DNA from: Stagnihabitans lacustris
Lineage (GTDB): Bacteria; Pseudomonadota; Alphaproteobacteria; Rhodobacterales; Rhodobacteraceae
Length of the DNA stretch: 64,000 bases
Direction: 5' to 3'
Assembly (NCBI RefSeq): GCF_025950525.1
Contig: NZ_JAPDGS010000001.1
Coordinates: 620,001-684,000, forward strand
In this document: positions 17,220-25,714 of the stretch, in pieces
Position numbering within the stretch: position 1 is the stretch's first letter
How the letters are laid out: each line of letters starts with the position of its first letter
Program-made: the position numbers and the translations under genes
Notes under the pieces: generated by a model
What the model saw: the letters and a program-made list of their open reading frames with translations, nothing else
Databases searched by the model: none
Told to the model about the DNA's origin: nothing

Positions 17220-18499
17220 TCGGCATATTGTGGTTTCTTCTGGCCATCGTCATCATCGTGACGGTGCATGAATATGGCCATTACATCGTGGGCCGCTGGT
17301 CGGGCATCAAGGCCGAGGTCTTTTCCATCGGATTCGGGCCCAAGCTGTTTTCGCGGGTCGACCGGCATGGCACGCGCTGGCAGGTGGCCGCGATCCCGCT
17401 GGGCGGTTACGTCAAGTTCAAGGGCGACGCCGATGCGGCCTCGGCGCCCGGCGATGTCTCGGGACTCTCAGATGCCGAGCGCCGCCAGACCATGCAGGGT
17501 GCCCCTTTGTGGGCGCGGTCCGCCACAGTCCTGGCCGGGCCCTTCGCCAATTTCCTGCTGTTCTTCGTGATCTTTGTCAGCGTCATCTTCGCGCAGGGGC
17601 TGGCCACCGACGAGGTCCGCATCGGCAAGACCACGGAATTGGGCGCGATTTTTCAGGCCGGCGACCGCATCGTTTCGGTCGATGGCCAAGAGACCCCGGA
17701 TTTCGCCGCTTTTTACGAGGTCGCAGGCACGCTGACCGGCAAGGCCCAGGTCGCCTATCAGGTCGAACGCGCGGGCCAGACGCTAAGCCTGACTGGCCCC
17801 AACCCCCTGCCGCCTTTGGTCGGTGAAGTCATGCTGAAATCGGCCGCGATGGAGGCCGAGATGCAGCCCGGCGACATCATCTTGCGCGCCGCAGGCCAGG
17901 ACATCGCCAGTTTCGACCAGCTGCCCGATATCGTGAAGGCCAGCGATGGCAAGCCGGTCGAACTGACCATCCGCCGCGCCGATCAGACCTTTGATCTGAC
18001 CATGACCCCGCGCCGCATGGACCTGCCCAAGGCCGAGGGTGGGTTCGAGACCCGCTGGCTGATCGGCCTGTCGCCCGGCGCGCTGTTTGAACCCGAGACG
18101 CGGACCCCGGGCCTGTGGGAGGCCTCGACCCTGGCCGTCACGCAGGGAATCACCGTGATCCGGGTGAACCTGGAGGGCATGGTGGCCATGGTGGCGGGCA
18201 AGATATCGACCTGCAACCTGTCCTCGCCCGTGGGCATGGCGGGGGCCGTGGCGGCCGCGGCCGAGGTGGGGTTCGACCGCTTCATCCAGACCGTCGCGGT
18301 CTTTTCGCTGGCCATCGGGCTGCTCAATCTGTTCCCGATCCCGGTGCTGGACGGCGGTCATCTGGTTTTCCATGTTTATGAAGCCCTTACCGGCAAGCCG
18401 CCCTCGGACCGTGTCATGCAGGTCCTGATGACGGCGGGGATGGCGCTTTTGCTGGGCGTGATGCTCTTTGCGCTGTCGAACGATCTTTACCGCTGCTAG
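17216..18499 (+). CDS. rseP: Site-2 intramembrane zinc metalloprotease
   Basis: A 427-residue S2P protease with the zinc motif HEYGHYIVGR in the first membrane helix and NLFPIPVLDGGHLV near the C-terminus. Between them is the periplasmic region with one or two PDZ-like folds (LKSAAMEAEMQPGDIILRAAGQ). It cleaves anti-sigma factors and signal-peptide remnants in the envelope stress response. The ATG overlaps the dxr stop codon as ATGA; an in-frame ATG 12 bp upstream is possible. Confidence 0.95.
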   Translation: MIGILWFLLAIVIIVTVHEYGHYIVGRWSGIKAEVFSIGFGPKLFSRVDRHGTRWQVAAIPLGGYVKFKGDADAASAPGDVSGLSDAERRQTMQGAPLWARSATVLAGPFANFLLFFVIFVSVIFAQGLATDEVRIGKTTELGAIFQAGDRIVSVDGQETPDFAAFYEVAGTLTGKAQVAYQVERAGQTLSLTGPNPLPPLVGEVMLKSAAMEAEMQPGDIILRAAGQDIASFDQLPDIVKASDGKPVELTIRRADQTFDLTMTPRRMDLPKAEGGFETRWLIGLSPGALFEPETRTPGLWEASTLAVTQGITVIRVNLEGMVAMVAGKISTCNLSSPVGMAGAVAAAAEVGFDRFIQTVAVFSLAIGLLNLFPIPVLDGGHLVFHVYEALTGKPPSDRVMQVLMTAGMALLLGVMLFALSNDLYRC

Positions 18500-18541
18500 G
18501 CACTTATCCACAGGCAAAGCTGGCCTTCCAGCGCCCTCATT

Positions 18542-18570
18542 TTGACAAGCCCCGGGGAAGGGGCTAGTCA
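18542..18570 (+). promoter_or_regulatory. Sigma70-like promoter in front of bamA
   Basis: TTGACA, exactly 17 bp, TAGTCA lies in the 98-bp gap after rseP, 28 bp before the bamA start. It would give bamA-skp expression independent of the upstream genes. A perfect DnaA-box sequence TTATCCACA lies just upstream (18504-18512). Confidence 0.6.
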
Positions 18571-18597
18571 GACAGGAATTGGTTGGGGCGGAATGCG

Positions 18598-20961
18598 ATG
18601 ATGACGCGGAATATCGGTGTGACGGGGCGCTTGGGCGCGGCGGTTGCGGTTGTGGCTCTGTTGGGGCTGACGATCCCGGATTATCCGGTCTTTGCGCAGA
18701 CGGCCGAGGATCTGGGCCTGTCGATGGGCCTGCCCGATCAGCAGGCCGCCCCCCCGGTGGCCGAAGTGCCGCAGGGCTTCACGGTGCAAAGCCTGGCGAT
18801 CAGCGGCAATCAGCTGGTGGATGGCGCCACGATCACCGCATTTCTGGCGCTTCCCAAGGGCGAGGTCAGTCAGGGCCAGCTGAACGACGCCTGGCAGCGC
18901 ATCTTTGCCTCGGGCCTGTTCCGGTCGGTGCAGTTGGTGCCGCAGGGGTCCACCCTGCGCGTCGATGTCATCGAAAACCCGATGATCGGCGAGGTCGATT
19001 TCCAGGGCAACAAGCTGGTCAAGGACGAAGAGATCCTGACCGTGGTAAAACTGGCCGGCCGTCGCATCCTGTCGGTCGCCCAGGCCGAGGCCGATGCGGC
19101 CGCCATCACCGACCTGTATCAGTCCAAGGGCCGCACCGCCGCCCGCGTCACCCCCAAGGTGATCCGCCGCAGCGGCAATGTCGTCGACCTGGTCTTTGAA
19201 ATCGTCGAAGGCGACGTGAACGAGATCGCCGAGATCTCTTTCGTCGGCAACCAGGCCTTTTCGGATTACCGCCTGCGCCAGATCCTGAACACCAAACAGG
19301 CCGGCATCCTGCGCCGCCTGATCCAGCGCGACACCTATAACGAAGACCGGCTGGAGCTGGACAAGCAGCTTCTGGCCGACTTTTACCTGTCGCGCGGCTA
19401 TATGGATTTCCGCATCCTGGACGCCTCGGCCAGCTATGCCCGCGAACGGGATCGGACCTTCCTGTCCTTTACCATTCAGGAAGGCCAGGCGTTCAAGATC
19501 GGCGCTGTCACCGTCACCTCGGAAATCGAGGGGCTTGCGGCCGCCGATTTCGACCGCGCCCGCAAGCCGCGTGGCGGCACGGCCTATTCGCCCAACACGG
19601 TGCAAAACACCGTCGAGGCGATGGAGACCATTGCCCTGCAAAACGGGCTGAACTTCGTCACCGTCGATCCCCGCATCACCCGCAACGACGCGGCCGGGAC
19701 GGTCGATGTCAACTTCGTCCTGATCAAGGGTGAGCGCGCCTTTGTCGAACGCATCGACATCGAGGGCAACACGACCACGCTGGACCAGGTGATCCGCCGC
19801 CAGTTCCGCACCGTCGAGGGCGACCCCTTGAACCGCCGCGACATCGCGCAGGCGGCCGAACGCATCCGGGCGCTGGGGTTCTTCTCCGGTGTGGCCGTGA
19901 CCCAACAGCCGGGCCGCGCGCCCGACACCGCTGTCGTCAAGGTCGAGGTCGCCGAAGAGCCGACCGGGTCGCTGACCCTTGGGGCGGCCTATGGGCGGTC
20001 GTCCGGTTTTGGCCTGAACGTGGGCTTTGCCGAGCGCAACTTCCTGGGCCGTGGCCAGGGGCTGACGATCAACATCCAGTCCGGCGCCGACAATGTCGAC
20101 AGCCGCATCGACTTTACCGAACCGGCGCTTTTGGGGCGTGATCTGTCGCTGGGGCTTTCGGCGTCCTATAACACCACCGAACATGCGACCAACGCGAATT
20201 ACGACACGGCCATTGCGTCCTTCTCGCCCAGCCTGACCTTCCCGATTGCCTCGACCACAAGGCTGCGGCTGAACTATCGCATCGCGAACGAGACGATCGA
20301 CAACATCGACGGCGCCTCGTCGATCCTGAAGGCCGAAGAGGGCGGGCGTTGGGCCTCGTCCTTGGGCTACAGCCTGATCTGGGACACCCGCGGCACCGGT
20401 CTGAACCCCAAGGGCGGCACCCTGGTGCAGTTCGGCCAGGACTTCACCGGCATCGGCGGCGATGGCCAGTCGATCACGACCAACCTGCGTGCGCTGACGG
20501 AAACCAAGGTCTTCAACGACGACGTGACCTTGCGCGCCACGTTTGAGGGCGGGGTGGTCTCTTCGCTGGGCGACACGGGCAGCCGGGTCATCGACCGCTT
20601 CTCCGGCAGCGGCAAGATCCGTGGCTTCGAGGTTCGGGGCCTGGGTCCGGTGCAAAGCGGCGAGGCTTTGGGCGGCAACCTCTTTGCCGTGGCGAAACTG
20701 GACAGCGAATTCCCCCTGGGCCTGCCCGAGGAATATGGCATCACCGGCGGCGCCTTTGTCGATGTGGGCTCGGTCTGGGGTCTGGATGATACGGGCGGCG
20801 GCACGGTGGACGACAGCTTCAAGCTGCGGTCCGTTCTGGGCCTGTCGCTGTTGTGGGACACGCCGATCGGGCCTTTGCGCTTTGACTTCACCAAGGCGCT
20901 GAAGAAAGAGGACTCCGACAAGGAGCAGAACTTCGACTTCTCGATCACGACGAAGTTCTGA
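18598..20961 (+). CDS. bamA: Outer-membrane protein assembly factor BamA
   Basis: A 787-residue BamA. A signal peptide (cleavage near YPVFAQ) is followed by five POTRA domains (for example MIGEVDFQGNKLVKDEEI, INEI-like EIAEISFVGNQAFSD, ERIDIEGNTTTLDQVIRRQF) and a C-terminal 16-strand barrel with the IRGFEVRGLGP loop motif and terminal Phe (FDFSITTKF). It inserts beta-barrel proteins into the outer membrane. Starts at TTG (18583) and a second ATG (18601) are also possible. The skp gene overlaps its stop codon. Confidence 0.96.
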   Translation: MMTRNIGVTGRLGAAVAVVALLGLTIPDYPVFAQTAEDLGLSMGLPDQQAAPPVAEVPQGFTVQSLAISGNQLVDGATITAFLALPKGEVSQGQLNDAWQRIFASGLFRSVQLVPQGSTLRVDVIENPMIGEVDFQGNKLVKDEEILTVVKLAGRRILSVAQAEADAAAITDLYQSKGRTAARVTPKVIRRSGNVVDLVFEIVEGDVNEIAEISFVGNQAFSDYRLRQILNTKQAGILRRLIQRDTYNEDRLELDKQLLADFYLSRGYMDFRILDASASYARERDRTFLSFTIQEGQAFKIGAVTVTSEIEGLAAADFDRARKPRGGTAYSPNTVQNTVEAMETIALQNGLNFVTVDPRITRNDAAGTVDVNFVLIKGERAFVERIDIEGNTTTLDQVIRRQFRTVEGDPLNRRDIAQAAERIRALGFFSGVAVTQQPGRAPDTAVVKVEVAEEPTGSLTLGAAYGRSSGFGLNVGFAERNFLGRGQGLTINIQSGADNVDSRIDFTEPALLGRDLSLGLSASYNTTEHATNANYDTAIASFSPSLTFPIASTTRLRLNYRIANETIDNIDGASSILKAEEGGRWASSLGYSLIWDTRGTGLNPKGGTLVQFGQDFTGIGGDGQSITTNLRALTETKVFNDDVTLRATFEGGVVSSLGDTGSRVIDRFSGSGKIRGFEVRGLGPVQSGEALGGNLFAVAKLDSEFPLGLPEEYGITGGAFVDVGSVWGLDDTGGGTVDDSFKLRSVLGLSLLWDTPIGPLRFDFTKALKKEDSDKEQNFDFSITTKF

Positions 20962-21578
20962 TGCGCCTGGGGCTCCGCAGCCTGGTGGCGATTGTTGCGG
21001 GGCTGCTGGCCTGGGGCACGGTGGCCCCGGCCCAGACTGAACCGACCCAGACTGGCCCATCCCAGACTGGCCCATCCCCGGCGGCTCCGCTTCCCGCGCC
21101 GCAGATCGCCACCCTGGATCAGGACCGGCTTTACACCGAAAGCCGCTTTGGCCGCGCGCTGGAGGCCAAGGCCCAGGCCGCAAGCCAGGCTCTGGCCACC
21201 GAAAACCGCCGGATCGAGGCGGAGTTGTCGACCGAAGAGGCCGAGTTGACCCAGCGCCGCCAGGGCCTGACGCCGCAGGCGTTTGAACCCTTGGCCAAGG
21301 CCTTTGACGCCAAGGTCGAGAAGGTCCGCGCCGATCAGGCCGCCAAGGTCGAGGCGCTGAAGACCGAGCGGGACGCCGACCGCAAGGCGTTTTTCCAGGC
21401 TGCGGTTCCGATCCTGGCAGAGCTGATGGGCCAGATCGGCGCCTATGCGATCCTGAACAAAGAGGCGGTGATCCTGTCCTTTGACTCGATCGACCTGACC
21501 GACCGCGCCATCGCGGCGCTGGACGCGCGCCTGGGCGACGGCACCGGCCCGCGTGAGGCTGTGCCCCCCGCGCCCTGA
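20961..21578 (+). CDS. skp: OmpH/Skp-like periplasmic chaperone
   Basis: A 205-residue exported protein: signal peptide (LVAIVAGLLAWGTVAPAQ), a Pro/Thr/Gln-rich linker with a repeated QTGPS unit from an in-frame tandem duplication, then IATLDQDRLYTESRFG and a long charged coiled coil typical of Skp, ending near AYAILNKEAVILSFDSIDLTDRAI. It keeps unfolded outer-membrane proteins soluble for BamA. It overlaps bamA by 1 bp (TGATG). In most proteobacteria lpxD follows here; it does not in this genome. Confidence 0.9.
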   Translation: MRLGLRSLVAIVAGLLAWGTVAPAQTEPTQTGPSQTGPSPAAPLPAPQIATLDQDRLYTESRFGRALEAKAQAASQALATENRRIEAELSTEEAELTQRRQGLTPQAFEPLAKAFDAKVEKVRADQAAKVEALKTERDADRKAFFQAAVPILAELMGQIGAYAILNKEAVILSFDSIDLTDRAIAALDARLGDGTGPREAVPPAP

Positions 21579-21723
21579 CCTCCTCTCCACGCCCATACCC
21601 CCGGCCACGCGGTCGAACCAAAGCGCCGGGCGGCTCTGTCTCCGCTTGCGTAGCCCGGGTCTCCCCCGGCTTGTCCTGTCTCTTTTCGCCTGATAGTCAG
21701 GGGAAAAGACGCAGGGGGACCCT

Positions 21724-22179
21724 ATGACCGACGCCGTGACCAGTGCAGACCTTGACCTGATCAAGCGGATCATCCCGCACCGCTATCCGTTTTTGCTGAT
21801 CGACAAGGTCCGTGACGTGGTGATCAACGAATCCTGCGTCGGCATCAAATGCGTCACCAATTCAGAGCCGCATTTCCAGGGCCATTTCCCGGATATGCCC
21901 ATCATGCCCGGCGTCATGATCATCGAGGCGATGGCCCAGACCTCGGGCGTGCTGGTCGGTCTGTCCATGGATCTGGTCGACAAGCAGGCCAAGGTCTTCT
22001 TCATGGGCGTCGACGGCGTGAAATTCCGCCGCAAGGTTGTGCCCGGCGATGTGCTGGAACTGCATGTCAAAGCTTTGCGCGGCGGTGGCAAGGTCTGGAA
22101 ATTCGAGGGCAAGGCCATGGTCGATGGCGAGATGGCCACCGAGGCCACCTTTACCGCCATGTTCGAGATCCCGAAGTAA
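21724..22179 (+). CDS. fabZ: 3-hydroxyacyl-[acyl-carrier-protein] dehydratase FabZ
   Basis: A 151-residue hot-dog-fold dehydratase of fatty acid elongation. [12 protein letters not shown] contains the catalytic His, and [22 protein letters not shown] contains the catalytic Glu. The stop codon overlaps the lpxA ATG. The 145 bp after skp is non-coding, where lpxD would be expected. Confidence 0.97.
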   Translation: MTDAVTSADLDLIKRIIPHRYPFLLIDKVRDVVINESCVGIKCVTNSEPHFQGHFPDMPIMPGVMIIEAMAQTSGVLVGLSMDLVDKQAKVFFMGVDGVKFRRKVVPGDVLELHVKALRGGGKVWKFEGKAMVDGEMATEATFTAMFEIPK

Positions 22180-22961
22180 TGGCGGTCGTCGTTCACCCCT
22201 CTTCGGTGATCGAACCGGGCGCCCAGCTTGGGGAAAACGTCACCATCGGCCCGTTTTGCCTGGTCGGCCCCGAGGTCACTTTGGGCGACGGGGTTGACCT
22301 GAAGTCCCATGCCGTTGTGTCGGGTTGGACCGAGGTTGGCGCCGGATCGGTGATCTTTCCCCATGCCACGGTCGGCGGCGTGCCGCAGGATCTGAAATAC
22401 AAGGGCGAGCGCACGCGGCTGATCGTCGGCGCGCGCAACCGCATCCGCGAGGGCGCCACGCTGAACCTTGGCACCGAGGGCGGCGGCGGGCTGACGCAGG
22501 TTGGCGATGACAACCTTTTCATGGCGGGCTCTCATGTCGGGCATGACGCCATCCTGGGCAACCGCATCGTGGTGGCCAATTGCGCCGCCATCGCGGGCCA
22601 TTGCCAGATCGGCGATGACGTGATCATCGGCGGTCTGTCGGGCATCCACCAATGGGTCCGCATCGGGCGCGGCGCGATCATCGGCGCGGTGACGATGGTG
22701 ACGAACGACGTGATCCCCTATGGCCTGGTGCAGGCCCAACGCGGAGAGCTGGACGGGCTGAACCTTGTGGGCCTGAAACGCCGCGGCCTGGACCGCGCCG
22801 CCATCCATGCCCTGCGTCATGCGTTCGAGGAACTGGCCAAGGGCGAGGGCTCTTTTGCCGACCGCGCCCGCCGGTTGGTGGACTCGCAGACCCCTGAAGT
22901 GGCCGAGATCGCGGCCTTTATCCTGCAGTCCTCGGACCGCAGCTTTTTGACGCCGAAATGA
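22179..22961 (+). CDS. lpxA: UDP-N-acetylglucosamine acyltransferase LpxA
   Basis: A 260-residue left-handed beta-helix enzyme performing the first step of lipid A synthesis. Hexapeptide repeats run from HPSSVIEPGAQLGENVTIGPF. The catalytic His is in MAGSHVGHDAILGN. The C-terminal helical part (GLNLVGLKRRGLDR) fits LpxA. It is translationally coupled to fabZ and lpxI. Confidence 0.96.
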   Translation: MAVVVHPSSVIEPGAQLGENVTIGPFCLVGPEVTLGDGVDLKSHAVVSGWTEVGAGSVIFPHATVGGVPQDLKYKGERTRLIVGARNRIREGATLNLGTEGGGGLTQVGDDNLFMAGSHVGHDAILGNRIVVANCAAIAGHCQIGDDVIIGGLSGIHQWVRIGRGAIIGAVTMVTNDVIPYGLVQAQRGELDGLNLVGLKRRGLDRAAIHALRHAFEELAKGEGSFADRARRLVDSQTPEVAEIAAFILQSSDRSFLTPK

Positions 22962-23740
22962 CCCTGGCCCTGATCGCGGGGCAGGGCGGCTTGCCTGGCG
23001 CCCTGCTGGCCGCTTTGCCCGAACGTCCCTATCTGTGCGCGCTGGACGGCTTTGCCCCGGCGATGGTGCCGGATGTGACCTTTCGGCTGGAACGGTTGAT
23101 CCCCTTTCTGCGCCACCTGACCGACCGCGGCATCACCCGGGTTTGCCTGGCGGGCGCTGTGACGCGGCCCCGTCTTGACCCGTCCCTGTTCGATCCTGCC
23201 ACCGCCATGCTGGTGCCGCAGCTTCTCGCGGCGTTTCAGGGCGGCGATGACGGGACCTTGCGCTTTATCCTTGGCCTGTTCGAGGATCACGGGCTGCAGG
23301 TTCAGGGCATTGCCGATCTGGCCCCCGACCTGCTGCCCGGCCCCGGCCTGTTGGCGGGCACATTGCCCATGGACGCCGCGCGGGACGCCACCCGCGCCGC
23401 AGCCATCATTGCCGCGATGGGGGCGGTCGATCTGGGTCAGGCCTGCGTCGTGTCGCAGGGCCTGTGTCTGGGGGTCGAGGCCTTGCCCGGCACCGATGCG
23501 CTGTTGGCGCAGGTGGCGGAATGGGCGCCGCAAAGCGCCAAGGGGCTGCTGTATAAGGCCGTCAAGCCCGGTCAGGACCGCCGCGTCGATCTGCCCACAG
23601 TGGGCCTGACCACGCTGCAGGGTGTGGCCAAGGCGGGGCTTGCGGGTCTGGTGATCGAGGCCCATGGCGTGATCCTTCTGGACCGGACCAAGGCTCTGGC
23701 CTTTGCCGCGGAAAAGGGCCTGTATCTATGGGCGCGCTAA
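22958..23740 (+). CDS. lpxI: UDP-2,3-diacylglucosamine pyrophosphatase LpxI
   Basis: A 260-residue DUF1009 protein starting MTLALIAGQGGLPGALL, with RVCLAGAVTRPRLDP and the C-terminal TVGLTTLQGVAKAGLAGLVIEA. LpxI is the alphaproteobacterial replacement for LpxH and makes lipid X. It overlaps lpxA by 4 bp and lpxB by 13 bp. Because LpxI is present, the LpxH-like phosphatase at 42.2 kb probably has another job. Confidence 0.93.
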   Translation: MTLALIAGQGGLPGALLAALPERPYLCALDGFAPAMVPDVTFRLERLIPFLRHLTDRGITRVCLAGAVTRPRLDPSLFDPATAMLVPQLLAAFQGGDDGTLRFILGLFEDHGLQVQGIADLAPDLLPGPGLLAGTLPMDAARDATRAAAIIAAMGAVDLGQACVVSQGLCLGVEALPGTDALLAQVAEWAPQSAKGLLYKAVKPGQDRRVDLPTVGLTTLQGVAKAGLAGLVIEAHGVILLDRTKALAFAAEKGLYLWAR

Positions 23741-24846
23741 GCTTTTTCCTGATCGCCGGAGAGCCCTCGGGCGACAAACTGGGCGCGGCGCTGATGGCGG
23801 GGCTGAAACAGCTGTCGCCCGGTGTGACCTTTCAGGGCATCGGCGGGCCCTTGATGCAGGCAGAGGGCATGACCTCGCTTTTCCCGATGGAAGAGCTGTC
23901 GGTGATGGGGCTCGCCGAGGTTCTGCCGAAGTATTTCCACCTGAAACGCCGCATCGCGCAGGCGGCCCAGGCCTGTATCGCCGCCAAACCTGCGGCGCTG
24001 ATCACCATCGACAGCCCGGATTTCTGCTTGCGGGTTGCGGCGCAGGTGAAACCGGCCGGGCTGCGCACGATCCATTACGTCGCCCCCTCGGTCTGGGCCT
24101 GGCGCCCGGGGCGTGCGCGCAAGATGGCGGCCCATGTCGATCATGTCATGGCGCTGTTGCCCTTTGAGCCGCCCTATATGACCGCCGCCGGCATGACCTG
24201 CGACTTCGTGGGCCATCCGGTCGTGGCCGAACCCCTCGCCAGCCCCGCCGACCTCGCCACTCTGCCCAAGCAAAGCCCGCTGGTTCTGTGCCTGCCGGGG
24301 TCTCGGCGCAGCGAGGTCCTGCGCCTTGCCCCCCGCTTCGGTGAGACGCTGACCGCGCTGTCCAAGTCCCACCCCGGCCTGACCGCCGTCTTGCCGACCC
24401 TGACCCATCTGCGCCCCCTGGTCGAAGAGATGACCCAGGATTGGCCGGTCCAGCCGCTGATCACCACCGATCCGGCCCAGAAGCGTGCGGCCTTTGCCCA
24501 GGCCGATGTGGCGCTGGCGGCCTCTGGCACCGTCAGTCTGGAGCTTGCGGCCAATCAATGCCCCATGGTCATCGCCTATGACTTGCACCCGCTGACGCTG
24601 TGGCTGATGCGGCGCATGGCGTTGACCGATACGTTCACGCTGGTGAACCTGGTGTCCGACACCCGCGCGATCCCGGAATATATCGGCGAGGACTTCCGCC
24701 CCGGCCCGGTGGCCAAGGCGCTGTCCCAGGCGCTTGGCGACCCCGCCGCCCAACAGGCCGCCATGCGCCTGACCATGCACCGTCTTGGCCAAGGCGCAGA
24801 GCCCCCGGGCCTGCGCGCCGCACGTTCGGTTCTGGCACATCTTTAG
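23728..24846 (+). CDS. lpxB: Lipid-A-disaccharide synthase
   Basis: A 372-residue GT19 glycosyltransferase that joins lipid X to UDP-2,3-diacylglucosamine. FFLIAGEPSGDKLGAALM, YVAPSVWAWRPGRARKM, LCLPGSRRSEV and AASGTVSLELAANQCPMV are all present. Its start lies inside lpxI. It ends the envelope operon. Confidence 0.96.
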   Translation: MGALSFFLIAGEPSGDKLGAALMAGLKQLSPGVTFQGIGGPLMQAEGMTSLFPMEELSVMGLAEVLPKYFHLKRRIAQAAQACIAAKPAALITIDSPDFCLRVAAQVKPAGLRTIHYVAPSVWAWRPGRARKMAAHVDHVMALLPFEPPYMTAAGMTCDFVGHPVVAEPLASPADLATLPKQSPLVLCLPGSRRSEVLRLAPRFGETLTALSKSHPGLTAVLPTLTHLRPLVEEMTQDWPVQPLITTDPAQKRAAFAQADVALAASGTVSLELAANQCPMVIAYDLHPLTLWLMRRMALTDTFTLVNLVSDTRAIPEYIGEDFRPGPVAKALSQALGDPAAQQAAMRLTMHRLGQGAEPPGLRAARSVLAHL

Positions 24847-24930
24847 CGCGATTGGCGAAGTGATTCGCTGCCCCTTGGGCTGTGCCACACATGCGCCGCA
24901 AAGCCGTCACAGGTCCGAACAGATCGTCGG

Positions 24931-24983
24931 TTCCGAAAACACCCCATGCCCTGCAGTTCCGGCTTCATTGTTTCCGAAAACAC
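24931..24983. promoter_or_regulatory. Two direct repeats TTCCGAAAACAC upstream of the VPLPA-CTERM gene
   Basis: The 12-bp sequence TTCCGAAAACAC occurs at 24931 and 24972, 41 bp (about four helical turns) apart, in the 239-bp gap before a sorting-signal protein. Same-face spacing suggests binding sites for an activator or repressor. No known consensus was recognised. Confidence 0.4.
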
Positions 24984-25085
24984 GCGATAAACTTTACCGA
25001 AGCTCAAAAGGGCTTGATCGGGCTTGCGAATTTTTCCCAACCTCGGGGCATGAAGGCATGAAACGTGCCCCACCCAGGAGATGCC

Positions 25086-25661
25086 ATGTTCAAGATGTTC
25101 AAAATTTTCGGCGCCATTGCGCTGTCGTTCAGCACCATGACGGCGGTCAATGCCGCGACGATCAGCTTCGATTCCGTGCCGACAAACACGACCTATATCA
25201 ATGACGGTCTGTTGCTGTCGTCGAACGATGGCTACAGCAAGGGCGGTTGCGGCAATATAACGCCCGGCTCCAACGGATGCCTTGGCGACAACGGTTATGA
25301 TGGTCGGTTGGTTTTCACTTTTGTCACCCCGGGAACCGTGACGCAGGCGGTGATCAATGCCTTCCAGGTGATCATGTGCGAAGGCTGCTCCGGCCGGCCC
25401 ACCACCGGCAAGGTCTATGATCCGACTGGCGCGTTGTTGGTCACGATCAACATGAACACTGCCGCTGGGGTCAGCCGCTCGTTTGGCTATTCGGGCGGCA
25501 ATATCGGCAGCCTGGTCTTTGACCTGGGCTTTGACGCCGTGCAGTCGATCAGCTTTGACACCCCCGCCGCGCCCGTGCCCACCGTTCCGGTGCCGGCCGC
25601 TGGCCTGATGCTGGTGTCGGCCCTGGCGGGCCTGGTCGCCGCGCGTCGCCGCAAGTCCTGA
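25086..25661 (+). CDS. Exported protein with VPLPA/PEP-CTERM-like sorting signal
   Basis: A 191-residue protein with an N-terminal signal peptide (IFGAIALSFSTMTAVNA) and a C-terminal tripartite signal: VPVPAAG, the hydrophobic segment LMLVSALAGLVAA and RRRKS. This matches VPLPA-CTERM proteins, substrates of an exosortase that anchors or releases surface proteins in Rhodobacterales. The middle has two Cys pairs and beta-rich sequence; no enzyme motif was recognised. AGGAGA precedes the ATG. The matching exosortase is not in this window. Confidence 0.85.
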   Translation: MFKMFKIFGAIALSFSTMTAVNAATISFDSVPTNTTYINDGLLLSSNDGYSKGGCGNITPGSNGCLGDNGYDGRLVFTFVTPGTVTQAVINAFQVIMCEGCSGRPTTGKVYDPTGALLVTINMNTAAGVSRSFGYSGGNIGSLVFDLGFDAVQSISFDTPAAPVPTVPVPAAGLMLVSALAGLVAARRRKS

Positions 25662-25670
25662 TCAGAACAA

Positions 25671-25694
25671 GAGGGCGACCGAAAGGTCGCCCTC
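25671..25694 (+). terminator. Hairpin terminator after the VPLPA-CTERM gene
   Basis: A 10-bp perfect stem GAGGGCGACC / GGTCGCCCTC is closed by a GAAA tetraloop, 10 bp past the stop codon. The T-tract is weak, and it lies between convergent genes. Confidence 0.7.
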
Positions 25695-25714
25695 GGGCTA
25701 TTGCAGACCCGGCG

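Noticed and set aside
18568..21621. 1017-codon open frame on the minus strand
   Set aside because: Antisense shadow of bamA and skp; composition Arg/Gly/Ala-rich without motifs.
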